A stretch of DNA of 64,000 bases from Halobacteria archaeon HArc-gm2 (GCA_025517465.1 JAOPKE010000002.1:124001-188000), one strand, 5' to 3'; positions 43,878 to 53,443 are shown, numbered from the stretch's first letter. Program-made: numbers and translations. The notes: a model not told the origin generated them from the letters alone.

Positions 43878-44957
43878 TCACTCGCCCTCGCTATCCTCGG
43901 GTTCGAGCCGAAGGAAGGCGTCGACTATCGCCTGTTTCGCCACTGCACCACGGGTCGACCAGTGGTGGGCGTAGTCCAGCATGTCGTCGTAGATGTCGGG
44001 CTTGCAGCCGGCGGCGCGCGGGTGGCCGCCGCCGTTGACCTGTCCGGCGACTTCGTGGGCGCGCTCGAAGTTCTCCGTCCCGCGGATGGAGGCGGAGCCG
44101 GCGGGCTTGACGATGACGGCGGCGTCGGCGCCCTGCTCGCGGAGCGCCTCGGCGACCTCGTTCTGGGAGCAGCGGCCGTAGGTGACGCCGACGGTCCACT
44201 CGCCGACGTCGCGGAGTTCGGCGCGCTGGACGGCCTTCTCGATGAGGGCTTCCTTCTCGACGCGCTTCTCGGCGAGGAACTCGTGGATCTCCTCGGAGAG
44301 GTCCGGACCGTGTTCGAGGACGGCCTCGATGTACTCCTCGGGTTCGGACCAGTACGAGAGGTCGGCCAGGTCGTCGCTGCGCTCGTCTTCGCGGATCCAC
44401 AGGTCGTGGTCTCGGGTGACGGCGGCGAGTTCGGCGAACTGCTCGCTGAAGTCGTGGTCCAGTTCGGCGAGCACGACATCGGCGGTGCACACCTCGTCGG
44501 AGTCGCCGACGACGCGCTCGACGCCCTGGTCGTCGACGAAGTCGGCCAGTTCGGGGTCCCACTGGTGGTGGTCGTACCAGCGCACGTCCTCGACGCGCTC
44601 GACTAGGTCCGGCAGCGCTGCGACGTCGTACTCGCTGTCGGGGCACAGATCGCAGACCACGACCGTCGCGTCGGGTTCGGCGTACTCGGCGGCCCACTCC
44701 AGGCTCTCCTCGATCTCGTGTGGCCCGGCGGGGACGAGTTGTCCCTCGCCGAATGCCTCGCGCACCAGCGCGACGCAGGCCAGGCCGTCCGAATCGGGGT
44801 CGGCGATGACCACGACGCCCGCGTCGGTCAGGGACTCCGCCGCTTCGCGTTCCGCTTCCTCTTCCTCGACCGAGTCGGGCGTGAAAAAGCCCGCGCCGGG
44901 GAGGATCGACTTCCGCTCGATAGAGAGCCGCTCGTCGTCGATGAGCCAGTCGTCCAT
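43878..44957 (-). CDS. DHH-family phosphoesterase
   Basis: A 359-residue DHH/DHHA1 protein, related to RecJ-like exonucleases and oligoribonuclease-type phosphodiesterases. It has ADPDSDGLACVAL, VVVCDLCPD, YDHHQWD (motif Asp-His-His) and, in the C-terminal DHHA1 domain, NGGGHPRAAGC. These ligate two Mn(II) ions. It would hydrolyse short oligonucleotides, cyclic dinucleotides or inorganic polyphosphates; which is not clear. There is no signal peptide, so it acts in the cytoplasm. Its stop is about 215 bases from the lipase start. Confidence 0.86.
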   Translation of the reverse strand: MDDWLIDDERLSIERKSILPGAGFFTPDSVEEEEAEREAAESLTDAGVVVIADPDSDGLACVALVREAFGEGQLVPAGPHEIEESLEWAAEYAEPDATVVVCDLCPDSEYDVAALPDLVERVEDVRWYDHHQWDPELADFVDDQGVERVVGDSDEVCTADVVLAELDHDFSEQFAELAAVTRDHDLWIREDERSDDLADLSYWSEPEEYIEAVLEHGPDLSEEIHEFLAEKRVEKEALIEKAVQRAELRDVGEWTVGVTYGRCSQNEVAEALREQGADAAVIVKPAGSASIRGTENFERAHEVAGQVNGGGHPRAAGCKPDIYDDMLDYAHHWSTRGAVAKQAIVDAFLRLEPEDSEGE

Positions 44958-45018
44958 ACGCCGACGAACGGCGCGGTGGCAATGAAGGCTCGGAATGACG
45001 GTCGATGCGGGAGACTCC

Positions 45019-45474
45019 TCACTCCTCTGCGGCGGCGCCCTCCAGCTGCCGAACGGTCATCACAGGCGGGCCGGACCGCCGGACGACGCCCTCGGCGACG
45101 CTCCCCAGCAAAAATCCGTGGTCGTCGTGGCGCCCGCGCGTGCCCGTGACGATAACGTCGGCGTCCTGGTCGGTGGCGTACTGGCAGATCTCGTCGACGG
45201 GGTCGCCCTCGCGGACCGCCGTGACGACGTCGCCCTTCTCGGCCGTCTCGTCTGCCGTCTCGCGGACGAACGTCAGCGCCCGCCCGCCCGCGGTCGCGAG
45301 CGCCCGCTCGAGGTCGTCCCTGACCTCGTCGGGCGAGGCCGCCACCTCGCCCGCGTCGACGACGTAGAGGGCGTGGACCGACGCGTCGAACCGCTCGGCC
45401 AGGTCCAGGGCCGCCTCCACGGCCCGCTTGGCGCTGGCCGACCCGTCCGTCGCGATGAGTACCGTCTCGAACAT
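45019..45474 (-). CDS. Universal stress protein
   Basis: A 151-residue single-domain UspA protein with the ATP-binding pattern GTRGRHDDHGFLLGSVAEGVVRRSGPPV (Gly-x2-Gly-x9-Gly-Ser type) and VLIATDGSASAKRAVEAALDLAE at the N-terminus. The start is set at 45474 (MFETVLIATDGS); the frame is open further upstream but lies in non-family sequence. The family supports stress survival; the target is unknown. Element copy B begins about 90 bases upstream. Confidence 0.88.
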   Translation of the reverse strand: MFETVLIATDGSASAKRAVEAALDLAERFDASVHALYVVDAGEVAASPDEVRDDLERALATAGGRALTFVRETADETAEKGDVVTAVREGDPVDEICQYATDQDADVIVTGTRGRHDDHGFLLGSVAEGVVRRSGPPVMTVRQLEGAAAEE

Positions 45475-46152
45475 GCTGGTGGGTTGCGCGGGACCCGGCT
45501 TAAACTCCCGGGAGAAGGTTCGGGAGGTGTTGGTGGTGATTGCGTCGACGTAAGCGCCAGGACGTCGAAAATCCTCGGCGCTCTCTGGAGTCGGCAACAA
45601 TACCGCAAACACTCCGAAAGCCCTCGGCGTGCTCCGGTCCCGCGGACCTCCTGCGCTCCTCGCTCCGCTCCGGTGCTTGAAGGTCCGGGGTTCCCGGAGC
45701 CCACCTCGCCCTTTCAGTCCTCCAGGTACCGCACCGCAGGCCTGCCCTCCCCCTGGTCGCGAGAGCCTCGCTTTCGCTCGGCTACTCGCTCCCGGCCAAC
45801 CGCCGCGCGGTTGCGGAAGGAAGCGTGTCGCGCCGCCAGGCGCGACCGGGGAGGGGTGGGGGACTCAATCGCGAGCGCGTTTCATCGCGCGAGCCATGCT
45901 GACCCTGGTGGACTGAAAGGGCGAGGCTCGGTGAACGAAGCACGGACCCACAAGCACCGCAGTGCAACGAGGAGCGCAGTGTGGTCCGCGTGAGTTCAGC
46001 GCGCCGAGGGCTTTCTTCGTGTTTGCGGTGTCGACAACGATAGCTAGGAGCGCGCCGAGGGCTTTCTGGTTGTCGTCGGTCTTCGTTCCGGCTACAGAAA
46101 TCGTTCGGGACTCTTCTCGAAACGCGCCTCCAGACAACCGACTTGGTCTCTT
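45475..46152. other. Gene-free spacer holding element copy B
   Basis: No gene is supported in 678 bases. The long-inverted-repeat element fills most of it. Bases 46067-46152 are the upstream/downstream edge of the neighbouring gene and show nothing recognisable. Confidence 0.7.
45567..46066. repeat. Long-inverted-repeat element, copy B
   Basis: Collinear inverted blocks, left and right: outer GAAAATCCTCGGCGCTCTC 45567-45585 with GAGCGCGCCGAGGGCTTTC 46048-46066; CCGCAAACAC 45603-45612 with GTGTTTGCGG 46019-46028; GAAAGCCCTCGGCG 45616-45629 with CGCCGAGGGCTTTC 46002-46015; CTGCGCTCCTCG 45651-45662 with CGAGGAGCGCAG 45968-45979; CGGTGCTTG 45671-45679 with CAAGCACCG 45951-45959; CCTCGCCCTTTCAGTCC 45704-45720 with GGACTGAAAGGGCGAGG 45910-45926 (17 bp perfect). 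The core is 400 bp. The interior shares AAGCGTGTCGCGCCGC, GGCGCGACCGGGGAGG and ATCGCGAGCGCGT with copy A. No protein is evident. Confidence 0.8.
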
Positions 46153-46536
46153 TCACACGAATGGAACGCCGACGACGCCCCAGTCGCCCAGCAGCGGGGC
46201 GAGGAAGAACCGGGCGACGAGCACCGCGACCCAGGCGACGAAGGCGATTGCGGCTGCCTCCACCCAGTCGGTGTCGTACTGGACGGCGATGACGGTGAGG
46301 TAGACGGCCAGTCCCAGGAGGGTCCCGAGGATACCGCCGATGTGGAAGGGAATCCAGCCGACGACGAGCGTCGCGAGGAGCCAGCCGAGCGCGCCGAACA
46401 CCGCCGTCCACACGGCGGTCCGGAAGTCGCCCTTGCCGACGACGAGCTGGGCGGCGACGTAGATGGCCAGCCCGCCGACGAGCAGGCCGACGACGAACGT
46501 CACTATCGAGCCGAGTACTGTCGCGATGATCTCCAT
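46153..46536 (-). CDS. Four-helix membrane protein, 127 residues
   Basis: Consists of four hydrophobic stretches (VLGSIVTFVVGLLVGGLAIYV, AVWTAVFGALGWLLATLVVG, IPFHIGGILGTLLGLAVYLTV, VEAAAIAFVAWVAVLVARFFL) with short loops. Each of the loops has few charged residues. It resembles small haloarchaeal membrane proteins of unknown function; a reliable family name is not possible. Divergent in position from nothing nearby; the AEC transporter gene ends 90 bases away on the same strand. Confidence 0.65.
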   Translation of the reverse strand: MEIIATVLGSIVTFVVGLLVGGLAIYVAAQLVVGKGDFRTAVWTAVFGALGWLLATLVVGWIPFHIGGILGTLLGLAVYLTVIAVQYDTDWVEAAAIAFVAWVAVLVARFFLAPLLGDWGVVGVPFV

Positions 46537-46626
46537 GTAGATACGTGCGAGGTCCAGTCATACGAATCTATGGACTGGCGGGAAACAGGAGGTCGGGACA
46601 CCGGGGAAGCGCCGCGAAGCGGCAGG

Positions 46627-47535
46627 TCACACCAGCAACTGGAGGGCGACGCCGAGCGTGCCGACGGAGACGACGGTGGTCGCGAAGACGGCGACGGAGG
46701 CGAACTCTGCGTCGCCGCCGAGTTCGCTCGCGTAGATGAACGTCGAGACGGCGGTGGGGGCGCCGAACATGACGACCGCGGCGTTGCGGGTGAGCGGGTC
46801 CGCCCCGAGCGCCGAGAAGGCGACGAAGGCGAAGACGGGCATCAGGAACACCTTGAGGCCGACGACGCCGCCCAGCGCCTGCCAGTCCGAGTCGGGCATC
46901 CGCATCTCCAGGGCCGAGCCGACGAGGACGAGCGCGAGTGGGAGAGCCAGGTCGGACAGCAAGCCCAGCCCGGTCTGTGCCGCTTCGGGCACCGACAGCG
47001 AGTAGATGGAGGCGACCAGGCCGATCGCGAGCGCGATCAGGACGGGGTTCGTCGCGAGGCTCCGGAGTTCGCTGCGCAGGGAGGCCTCCGCGTCGTTCAT
47101 CGAGACGAGCAGGAGGACGGTGAGGGGAACCTGCGTCAGCGCGCCGATGCCGAGGATGATGCTCCCCCGGCCCGCCGCGGCGGTGCCGAGCGTGACGGCC
47201 ACGAGCGGCAGCCCGAGGAAGCCGAAGTTGCTGTGGTAGGACTGCACCATCGCGACGCTCCGGGTCGAGCGCGGGTCGGTCCGGCGGTGGACGAGCCAGC
47301 TGGCCCCGACGACGGCGAACAGGACGACCCACAGCCCCGCCAGCAGTTCCGGCGACAGCAGCGTTCCCAGCGGCTGGTCGTACGTCGAGAGGAAGATCAG
47401 CGCCGGGAGCGTCACGTAGAACGCGAAGGCGTTGAGCTGATCCCGCCGGGTCGCCTCCAGCAGCCCGACGTGGCGTGCACCCAGGCCGACGGCCAGCAGC
47501 GAGAGCATGTAGAGCAGGCGCACGCCCAGATCCAT
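46627..47535 (-). CDS. AEC-family transporter (auxin efflux carrier type)
   Basis: A 302-residue secondary transporter with about ten helices in two inverted repeats, for example YMLSLLAVGLGARHVGLL, VLFAVVGASWLVHRR and VGLKVFLMPVFAFVAFSALG. The Asn/Pro-containing crossover motifs YHSNFGFLGLPL and MFGAPTAVSTFIY are in the expected places. Archaeal relatives are thought to export organic acids or similar compounds. The start MDLGVRLLYMLSLLAVGLG at 47535 is the natural one; the frame continues upstream as a long antisense artefact. Confidence 0.85.
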   Translation of the reverse strand: MDLGVRLLYMLSLLAVGLGARHVGLLEATRRDQLNAFAFYVTLPALIFLSTYDQPLGTLLSPELLAGLWVVLFAVVGASWLVHRRTDPRSTRSVAMVQSYHSNFGFLGLPLVAVTLGTAAAGRGSIILGIGALTQVPLTVLLLVSMNDAEASLRSELRSLATNPVLIALAIGLVASIYSLSVPEAAQTGLGLLSDLALPLALVLVGSALEMRMPDSDWQALGGVVGLKVFLMPVFAFVAFSALGADPLTRNAAVVMFGAPTAVSTFIYASELGGDAEFASVAVFATTVVSVGTLGVALQLLV

Positions 47536-47652
47536 ACACCCCAATCTGGGAGTTCCGGTCTTGTCCCTTGCCCTTCCGGCCGGATCCGGTCGGCCAGTTG
47601 AGGAGTTCCCGCCGCCCACCCGTTTTTCCCGCTCGCGGCCGTACTGGCGCGT

Positions 47653-47862
47653 ATGCCCGTTCGACGCGACCGCGACGACGCCGTCGCCGACCAGCTCGAA
47701 CGCGTCGCCGGCGCCGTCCGCGACGGCGAGGCGACCATCTACGGCTACGACGTCGAGTACGACCCCGTCCCCTACGAGTCGGGCTCGATTTCGTATCCCG
47801 GCGGCTGGCTCGAGTTCCGGATCGAACACGACGACGAGGACCAGATCCGCGACGAGGAGTGA
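47653..47862 (+). CDS. Small acidic protein, 69 residues
   Basis: A short protein of unknown family: basic opening MPVRRDRDDAVADQLERVAGAVRDGEATIYGY followed by YDPVPYESGSISYPGGWLEFRIEHDDEDQIRDEE. A helix and a short beta hairpin are likely. It sits between a divergent AEC transporter gene and thiE, 66 bases before the latter. No function can be given. Confidence 0.55.
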   Translation: MPVRRDRDDAVADQLERVAGAVRDGEATIYGYDVEYDPVPYESGSISYPGGWLEFRIEHDDEDQIRDEE

Positions 47863-47928
47863 ACCTCTCCGTTCCGGGTCGAGTGCTCGAAGCGCAAGAG
47901 TGAGAACCCGGCCCGCCGACCCCCCGCT

Positions 47929-48573
47929 ATGGTCGACTGGTCCGTCTACCTCGTCACCGAACGGCGCGCCTCCACCGGCCGCTCGACGCCCGAAATCGTC
48001 GCCAGTGCGCTGGACGGCGGCGCCGGCGTCGTCCAGCTCCGCGACAAGGCCCTCCCGGTCCGCGACCGACTCGCCGTCGGCCGCGACGTCCGAGCACTCA
48101 CCCGCGAGGCGGGCGTCCCCCTGATCGTCAACGACCGCGTGGACCTGGCACAGGCCATCGACGCCGACGGCGTCCACCTCGGCGACGACGACCTGCCCGT
48201 CGAGGTCGCCCGGGAGATTCTGGGCGAGGGCGCGATCATCGGTCGCTCGGCGTCCTTCGTCGAGGACGCCATCGCCGCCGAGGGCACCGGCGCGGACTAC
48301 CTCGGCGTCGGGTCCGTCTACGCCACCGGGTCGAAAGACGACGTCCCCGACGACGAGTACGCCGTCGGCCCGGAGCGCGTGCGCGCCATCGCCGACGCCG
48401 TCTCGATTCCCGTGGTCGGCATCGGCGGGATAACCGCCGATAACGCCGGCGAGGTCGCGGCCGCCGGCGCCGACGGCGTGGCCGTCATCTCGGCGATAAC
48501 GAAGGCCGAGGACCCCGAAGCGGCGACGGAGGCGTTGCGAGACGCCGTCGAAGGCGGGCGCCCCTCGGAGTAG
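47929..48573 (+). CDS. thiE: Thiamine-phosphate synthase
   Basis: Joins HMP-pyrophosphate and thiazole phosphate to make thiamine phosphate. The 214-residue TIM-barrel protein has VVQLRDKALPVRDRL, VNDRVDLAQAIDADGVHLG, IIGRSASF, DYLGVGSVYATGSKDD, and the Gly-rich phosphate site VVGIGGITADNAGEVAAAGADGVAVISAI. Length is normal for ThiE. In many archaea thiE is fused or near other thi genes; none is seen here. Confidence 0.94.
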   Translation: MVDWSVYLVTERRASTGRSTPEIVASALDGGAGVVQLRDKALPVRDRLAVGRDVRALTREAGVPLIVNDRVDLAQAIDADGVHLGDDDLPVEVAREILGEGAIIGRSASFVEDAIAAEGTGADYLGVGSVYATGSKDDVPDDEYAVGPERVRAIADAVSIPVVGIGGITADNAGEVAAAGADGVAVISAITKAEDPEAATEALRDAVEGGRPSE

Positions 48574-48607
48574 CTTCGGACGGCGTCCAGTAGCGGCCGG
48601 CCGGGAT

Positions 48608-48742
48608 TAACTACGAGCCCGCGAATCACCCGGCTAGTGAGATTCCGGCCCGCAGATCTAACTTCTACCGTCTCCAACTCGACTACAGTTAACCGAACGC
48701 CGAAACGGTTAACTAACGGGCCGTCCAGCGGACTCGTAGTTA
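48608..48742. promoter_or_regulatory. Nested inverted repeats upstream of the Fic gene
   Basis: Outer pair: TAACTACGAG at 48608-48617 and CTCGTAGTTA at 48733-48742, the second ending just before the ATG at 48744. Inner pair: GTTAACCG at 48688-48695 and CGGTTAAC at 48706-48713, 10 bases apart. Both look like operator half-sites; together they could allow looping or cooperative binding. The Fic protein ends in a winged helix that could bind here, which is inference. Confidence 0.5.
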
Positions 48743-48743
48743 G

Positions 48744-49886
48744 ATGGACCCCGCGGACTTCACCAACGGCCCCGGCCGCATCGACGACTACGAGGGTCTG
48801 CCCTGCTACACGCCGGCGAGCCTGCCGCCGGATCTCGAGTACACCGAGGACCTGCTCGCCGTCTACGGCGACGCCCAGTACGCGCTGGGCAGGCTGGCCA
48901 CTCTCGCTCGCGACATCGACAATCCGAACCTGCTGATCGCCCCCTTCGTCCACCGCGAGGCGGCGATGAGTTCGCAGGTCGAGGGGACGAACGTCACCAT
49001 CTCGGACATCTACCAGCACGAGGTGGGCGCCGAGCCCAGCCGGTCGGCGGCGGAACTCGACGACGTCCGCGAGGCGTACAACTACGTCGACGCGGTGACC
49101 CAGGGGTTCGACCGCCTGGACGACGGGGGATCCATCGAGGTGGACCTGGTCTGCGACCTCCACGAGACGCTGATGGGCTCGGTCCGCGGCGGCGAGGAGC
49201 GACCCGGCGAACTACGGGAGGTCCCGGTCTACATCGGCGCCCGCGACGGGACGCCGGAGGACGCCAACTTCATCCCGGCCAACCCCGACCTGGTTTCCCT
49301 CCTCCTGGATCAGCTGTTCGCCTACGTCGGCCGGGGGGAGTACCCGCCGCTGATCGACGTGGCGCTGACCCACTACCAGTTCGAGACCATCCACCCGTTC
49401 CGCGACGGCAACGGCCGGATGGGACGCCTGCTCATCATGCTCCAGCTGTACGACTCGGGCCTGCTGCCGGGCCCCTACCTCTACCTGAGCGCCTACTTCA
49501 AGCGCTTCGGCGACCAGTACCGCGAGAAACTGCTGGCGGTGAGCCAGGAGGGGGCCTGGGAGGACTGGATCACCTTCGTCCTCGACGCCATCGCCGAGCA
49601 GGCCATCGACGGCTACGACTGCGGCATCGAACTGACCGAGTTGCGAGAGGAGTATCGCGAGCAGTTCCCGAGTTCCCCGACGGCGCGGGCGCTCGTCGAC
49701 TACTGCTTCGAGCAGCCGTACCTCACTGGCCCCCGCGCCGTCGAGGCCACGGGGCGGTCGAAACCGGCCGTCTACGACGCCATCGAGAAGCTGGAGTCGG
49801 CCGGCATCGTCGAGGAGACGACCGGCAAGCAGCGCAACAAGGTGTACGAGTCGCCCGAGATACTGGCCGTGGTGCAGTCGTCCTGA
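48744..49886 (+). CDS. Fic-family AMP-transferase with winged-helix C-terminus
   Basis: A 380-residue Fic protein. The N-terminal Fic_N region contains AAMSSQVEGTNVT, in which Ser-x3-Glu-Gly fits the inhibitory helix motif of self-inhibited class II Fic enzymes. The active-site motif is HPFRDGNGRMGR with catalytic His. After the Fic core, the C-terminal about 80 residues form a winged helix (ALVDYCFEQPYLTGPRAVEATGRSKPAVYDAIEKL). Fic proteins move AMP onto a target Tyr/Ser/Thr; the target is unknown. No antitoxin gene is adjacent, as expected for a class II protein. Confidence 0.9.
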   Translation: MDPADFTNGPGRIDDYEGLPCYTPASLPPDLEYTEDLLAVYGDAQYALGRLATLARDIDNPNLLIAPFVHREAAMSSQVEGTNVTISDIYQHEVGAEPSRSAAELDDVREAYNYVDAVTQGFDRLDDGGSIEVDLVCDLHETLMGSVRGGEERPGELREVPVYIGARDGTPEDANFIPANPDLVSLLLDQLFAYVGRGEYPPLIDVALTHYQFETIHPFRDGNGRMGRLLIMLQLYDSGLLPGPYLYLSAYFKRFGDQYREKLLAVSQEGAWEDWITFVLDAIAEQAIDGYDCGIELTELREEYREQFPSSPTARALVDYCFEQPYLTGPRAVEATGRSKPAVYDAIEKLESAGIVEETTGKQRNKVYESPEILAVVQSS

Positions 49887-49905
49887 GCGGCGGCGACGCG
49901 CCCGT

Positions 49906-50862
49906 TCAGATGGCGGCCAGCCGCTTCTCCAGTTCGTCTTCCAGCCACTCGGCGAGCGCCGCGGCCGACTCGTCCGCGTGGTCGGCCCAGTTTTCGAAGA
50001 AGCCCGAAATCGTGAGCAGGTTGACGGCCTCGTAGACCGGACGGCGTCGCTCGAACCCGTCCGGGAGTCCGCTCGCCCGCTCGCGATACCCGTCGTGGAA
50101 CGCGTCGAGGATCCGGTCCGAAGCGTCGGCCCGGGGGTGGTCGAACTGCTGGCTGCGCGCGCGGACGAGTTCCCGCGTCGGGTCGCCGACGTAGGCGATC
50201 TCCCAGTCGAGGAGGCCGAGATCTCCCTCGTCGCGGACGACGTTCGGCTGGGCCGGGTCGCCGTGGAGGAGCGCGGCCGGCGCGCCGTCGAGCAGGTCGC
50301 GGTTCGCTGCGACGGCCGCTGCCACCTCGTCGAAGTGGTGGTCGAAGCGCTCGGAGATGGCGAGGTCGCGCATCAGTTCGATCCTGTCGAGGAGGACGTC
50401 GGGCCACGGCGCGGTCTCGAGGTCGAGGCCGTCGGCGTCACCGCCCACAACATGACCGTGACCGCCGACCGGGACCGCGTGGAGGTCCGCCAGCGTCTCG
50501 CCGACCGTCCGGGCCAGACGCTCCCGCTCGTCGGGGGTCGCGTCGGCCCAGGCGAACGCGAGATTTCGCCCGGTGAGCGGGCTGGTCACGAGGGAGGGGA
50601 CTGCGGCGTCGGGGTCGGCGGCGACCACGTCGGGAACGCGCACCTCGGAACTCGCACCCAGGAAGGAGATCACTGCGCGCTCACGGGCGATCCGTGACCC
50701 GTCGCCGTCGACGGCGACCTTGCAGAACACCGTCTCGCCGTCGGCGAACTGGACCTCGACGGTCTCGTTCGTCTCGTTCCACGACGGGCCCGTCTCACCC
50801 GTCTCGGCGACCGTCCTGTCGGGGAAGGCGTCGTCGAGCGCGGCGTCGCTAAACTCGCCCAT
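49906..50862 (-). CDS. Aminoglycoside phosphotransferase-like kinase
   Basis: A 318-residue small-molecule kinase of the APH/choline kinase group. The Brenner-type catalytic motif is LLHGDPAQPNVV and the metal-binding motif LGLLDWEIAYVGDP; the N-terminal lobe has VEVQFADGETVFCKV. Substrate is probably a sugar, amino alcohol or similar; true antibiotic resistance cannot be claimed. It is convergent with the Fic gene, with 19 bases between the stops. Confidence 0.83.
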   Translation of the reverse strand: MGEFSDAALDDAFPDRTVAETGETGPSWNETNETVEVQFADGETVFCKVAVDGDGSRIARERAVISFLGASSEVRVPDVVAADPDAAVPSLVTSPLTGRNLAFAWADATPDERERLARTVGETLADLHAVPVGGHGHVVGGDADGLDLETAPWPDVLLDRIELMRDLAISERFDHHFDEVAAAVAANRDLLDGAPAALLHGDPAQPNVVRDEGDLGLLDWEIAYVGDPTRELVRARSQQFDHPRADASDRILDAFHDGYRERASGLPDGFERRRPVYEAVNLLTISGFFENWADHADESAAALAEWLEDELEKRLAAI

Positions 50863-50926
50863 GGGCGTCTCTCGAAAACGAATGAGTTGGTTCTTGGGGT
50901 GGCCTGCTAGATCGTCCCACGGTACG

Positions 50927-51534
50927 TCAGGGGAGTACCGACTGGGCTTCGAGCGTGACTGTCACGTCGGGAGCGAAGTCGGTCCAGTCGCCGCTCTCAG
51001 GGTCCGTACCGGGCGCGGCGTACCGCAGGATCCGTTCCTCGAACTTTCCCCGAACCCGGTAGCTCCCGGTCCGGGACAGGCCGTCACCGTGGAGGACGTA
51101 GGGCTCGGTGACCGAGTCGCCGGCAGCGATCGGGCGGACGAGCGGTTCCTGGGAGACGCTCATCCCGCTGGGTTTCACGTCGACGCGGTCGGTCTCGCCG
51201 TACCGGTCTGAGAGGAGGCGAGCGTCTACCGGTCCGTGTTCCGTCTCCGTTTCGACGGCCAGGACGCCGAGCGGCCAGACGCCGGTGTTCAGGACGGCGA
51301 CGGCGTCGTCGCCCTCGTTCCGGAGCGTGAACGACAGGGTAGCGGGACTATCGACGGTGATCGACGGGCGCTCGACGGCGACGTCCAGCGAGAGTGGGTG
51401 GTCCGCCGGCGACGCGCCCGAGGCGCCGGTCACCCGGTACTCCGTCTCACCACCGATACAGCCGGCGAGCCCCGCGAGCGCGCCGGCGGCGCCGGCGAGG
51501 TACGTACGACGCCGTATCGCCGTTCGTTCTTCCA

Positions 51535-51535
<1 letters not shown>
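50927..51535 (-). CDS. Tat lipoprotein of the ABC exporter operon
   Basis: A 202-residue lipoprotein with signal IRRRTYLAGAAGALAGLAGC, where the twin-arginine-like start and the Cys after Leu-Ala-Gly make it a Tat-exported lipoprotein. The rest is beta-rich, Ig-like (AVERPSITVDSPATLSFTLRNEGDDAVAVL, WPLGVLAVETETEHGPVDARL), without an enzyme motif. The start overlaps the stop of the ABC ATPase gene by 1 base, so it is translated with it. It may be a partner of the exporter; no substrate is indicated. Confidence 0.8.
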
Positions 51536-52325
<790 letters not shown>

Positions 52326-52329
<4 letters not shown>

Positions 52330-53252
52330 GCGAGGTCACCCCGTTCGAAGCGGTAGCGAGCGAGCCAGAGCGGGACCACCAGCCACGCCAGCAGCACGAC
52401 GACTCCGCCGACCTCGTGGAGGGAGAGCGGGACCGACGCCCCAGCGAACGCAGTCTCGACCGCGTAGCCGTTGACACTCTGTCCAGGCGCGAGCTTGATC
52501 GCGAGGATGGTGAACGACTCGCCCGCGTTCCCCGCTCCCAGGATCCAGTTCGTCACCGTCCGGTAGGCCCGGTCCGGCGAGAGCCGGAGGAGGCCGAACA
52601 GCAGGGCGTCCGCTGGCGGGTCGTAGGGGTTGACGGCGCGCCCGGTCAGGGACGAGTACGCCGCGACGGCGAGCTGTGACCACAGCAGGACGAACGCCAG
52701 GAAGTAACCGACGACGGCACCGCTGGCGCGGACGGTGCTCGTCGTCACCGCCGAGACGGCCGTCGCGATGGCCACGAGGACGGCGAGGTAGAGGGACGTC
52801 GCCAGCAGGACGCCGAGGAACGCGAGCGGCGAGAACAGCCCGTAGCGGAACGCGCCAACGACGCCCAGCAGGACCGTCGCGACTGTCACCGGGAGGACGA
52901 AGCCCGCGGTCCGGCCGACCGTCTTGGCGACGAGGACGTCGGTCCTGGTGAGGGGCAACCCGAGGGCGAACTTCAGGCTGCCCGACGTTCGCTCGCCGAC
53001 GACCGACCCGTAGCTCAGGACGAGTACGCCCAGCGGGACGAGCGTCGTGACGCCGACCTGGACGAACCCGGCGCTCATCGACGGGCCGAGGAGCTCCCAG
53101 CCCGAGTACGTCGGTCGCCAGCCGAAGACGAACACGAAGACGGCGAGGAGCCAGGTGCCTTTCGAGGTGAGGACGGTGCGCGCCTCCTTGCGCGCGAGCG
53201 GGAACCAGCGGGGGAGGGACGAAAGCGGGAGGGCGGCGAGCGAGCGGGACAT
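52326..53252 (-). CDS. ABC transporter permease
   Basis: A 308-residue permease with about six helices, including TSKGTWLLAVFVFVFGW, LVPLGVLVLSYGSVVGERTSGSLK and GVVVLLAWLVVPLWLARYRFERGDL, of the ABC-2 type. It works with the ATPase it overlaps. The start MSRSLAALPLSSLPRW at 53252 is used; the longer frame to 53423 overlaps the spacer with the TetR-like operator. The substrate is not known. Confidence 0.85.
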
Positions 53253-53421
53253 GGACGGCGGTGCGGAGGTAATGAAAATAGATTTACCGATCGGGGTCGC
53301 GTACGAAACCTCCCGTCTGATGCACGACGTTCGTGGCGGACGTCGCCGCGACGGGGCCGGCGCCCCGAGCGCCCGGTTCGGGCGTCGCCGCGGCCGAACG
53401 GGTTTCCAAGCTGTTATGTAC

Positions 53422-53439
53422 ACTGACTCGATAGTCAGT
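53422..53439. promoter_or_regulatory. Perfect-arm palindrome before the ABC exporter gene
   Basis: ACTGACT CGAT AGTCAGT (7-bp perfect arms, 4-nt centre) ends 4 bases before the ATG at 53444, overlapping the expected transcription start. This is the usual form of a TetR-family operator. A TATA-like TTATGTA lies at 53414-53420. No TetR gene is in the neighbourhood, so any regulator is encoded elsewhere. Confidence 0.5.
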
Positions 53440-53443
53440 CCCC

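Noticed and set aside
44995-45993. A 332-codon plus-strand frame
   Set aside because: It begins as antisense of the universal stress protein and runs into element copy B; no homology-like features.
46627-48177. A 516-codon minus-strand frame containing the AEC transporter
   Set aside because: The first part is antisense of thiE and its spacer; the transporter starts at the Met at 47535.
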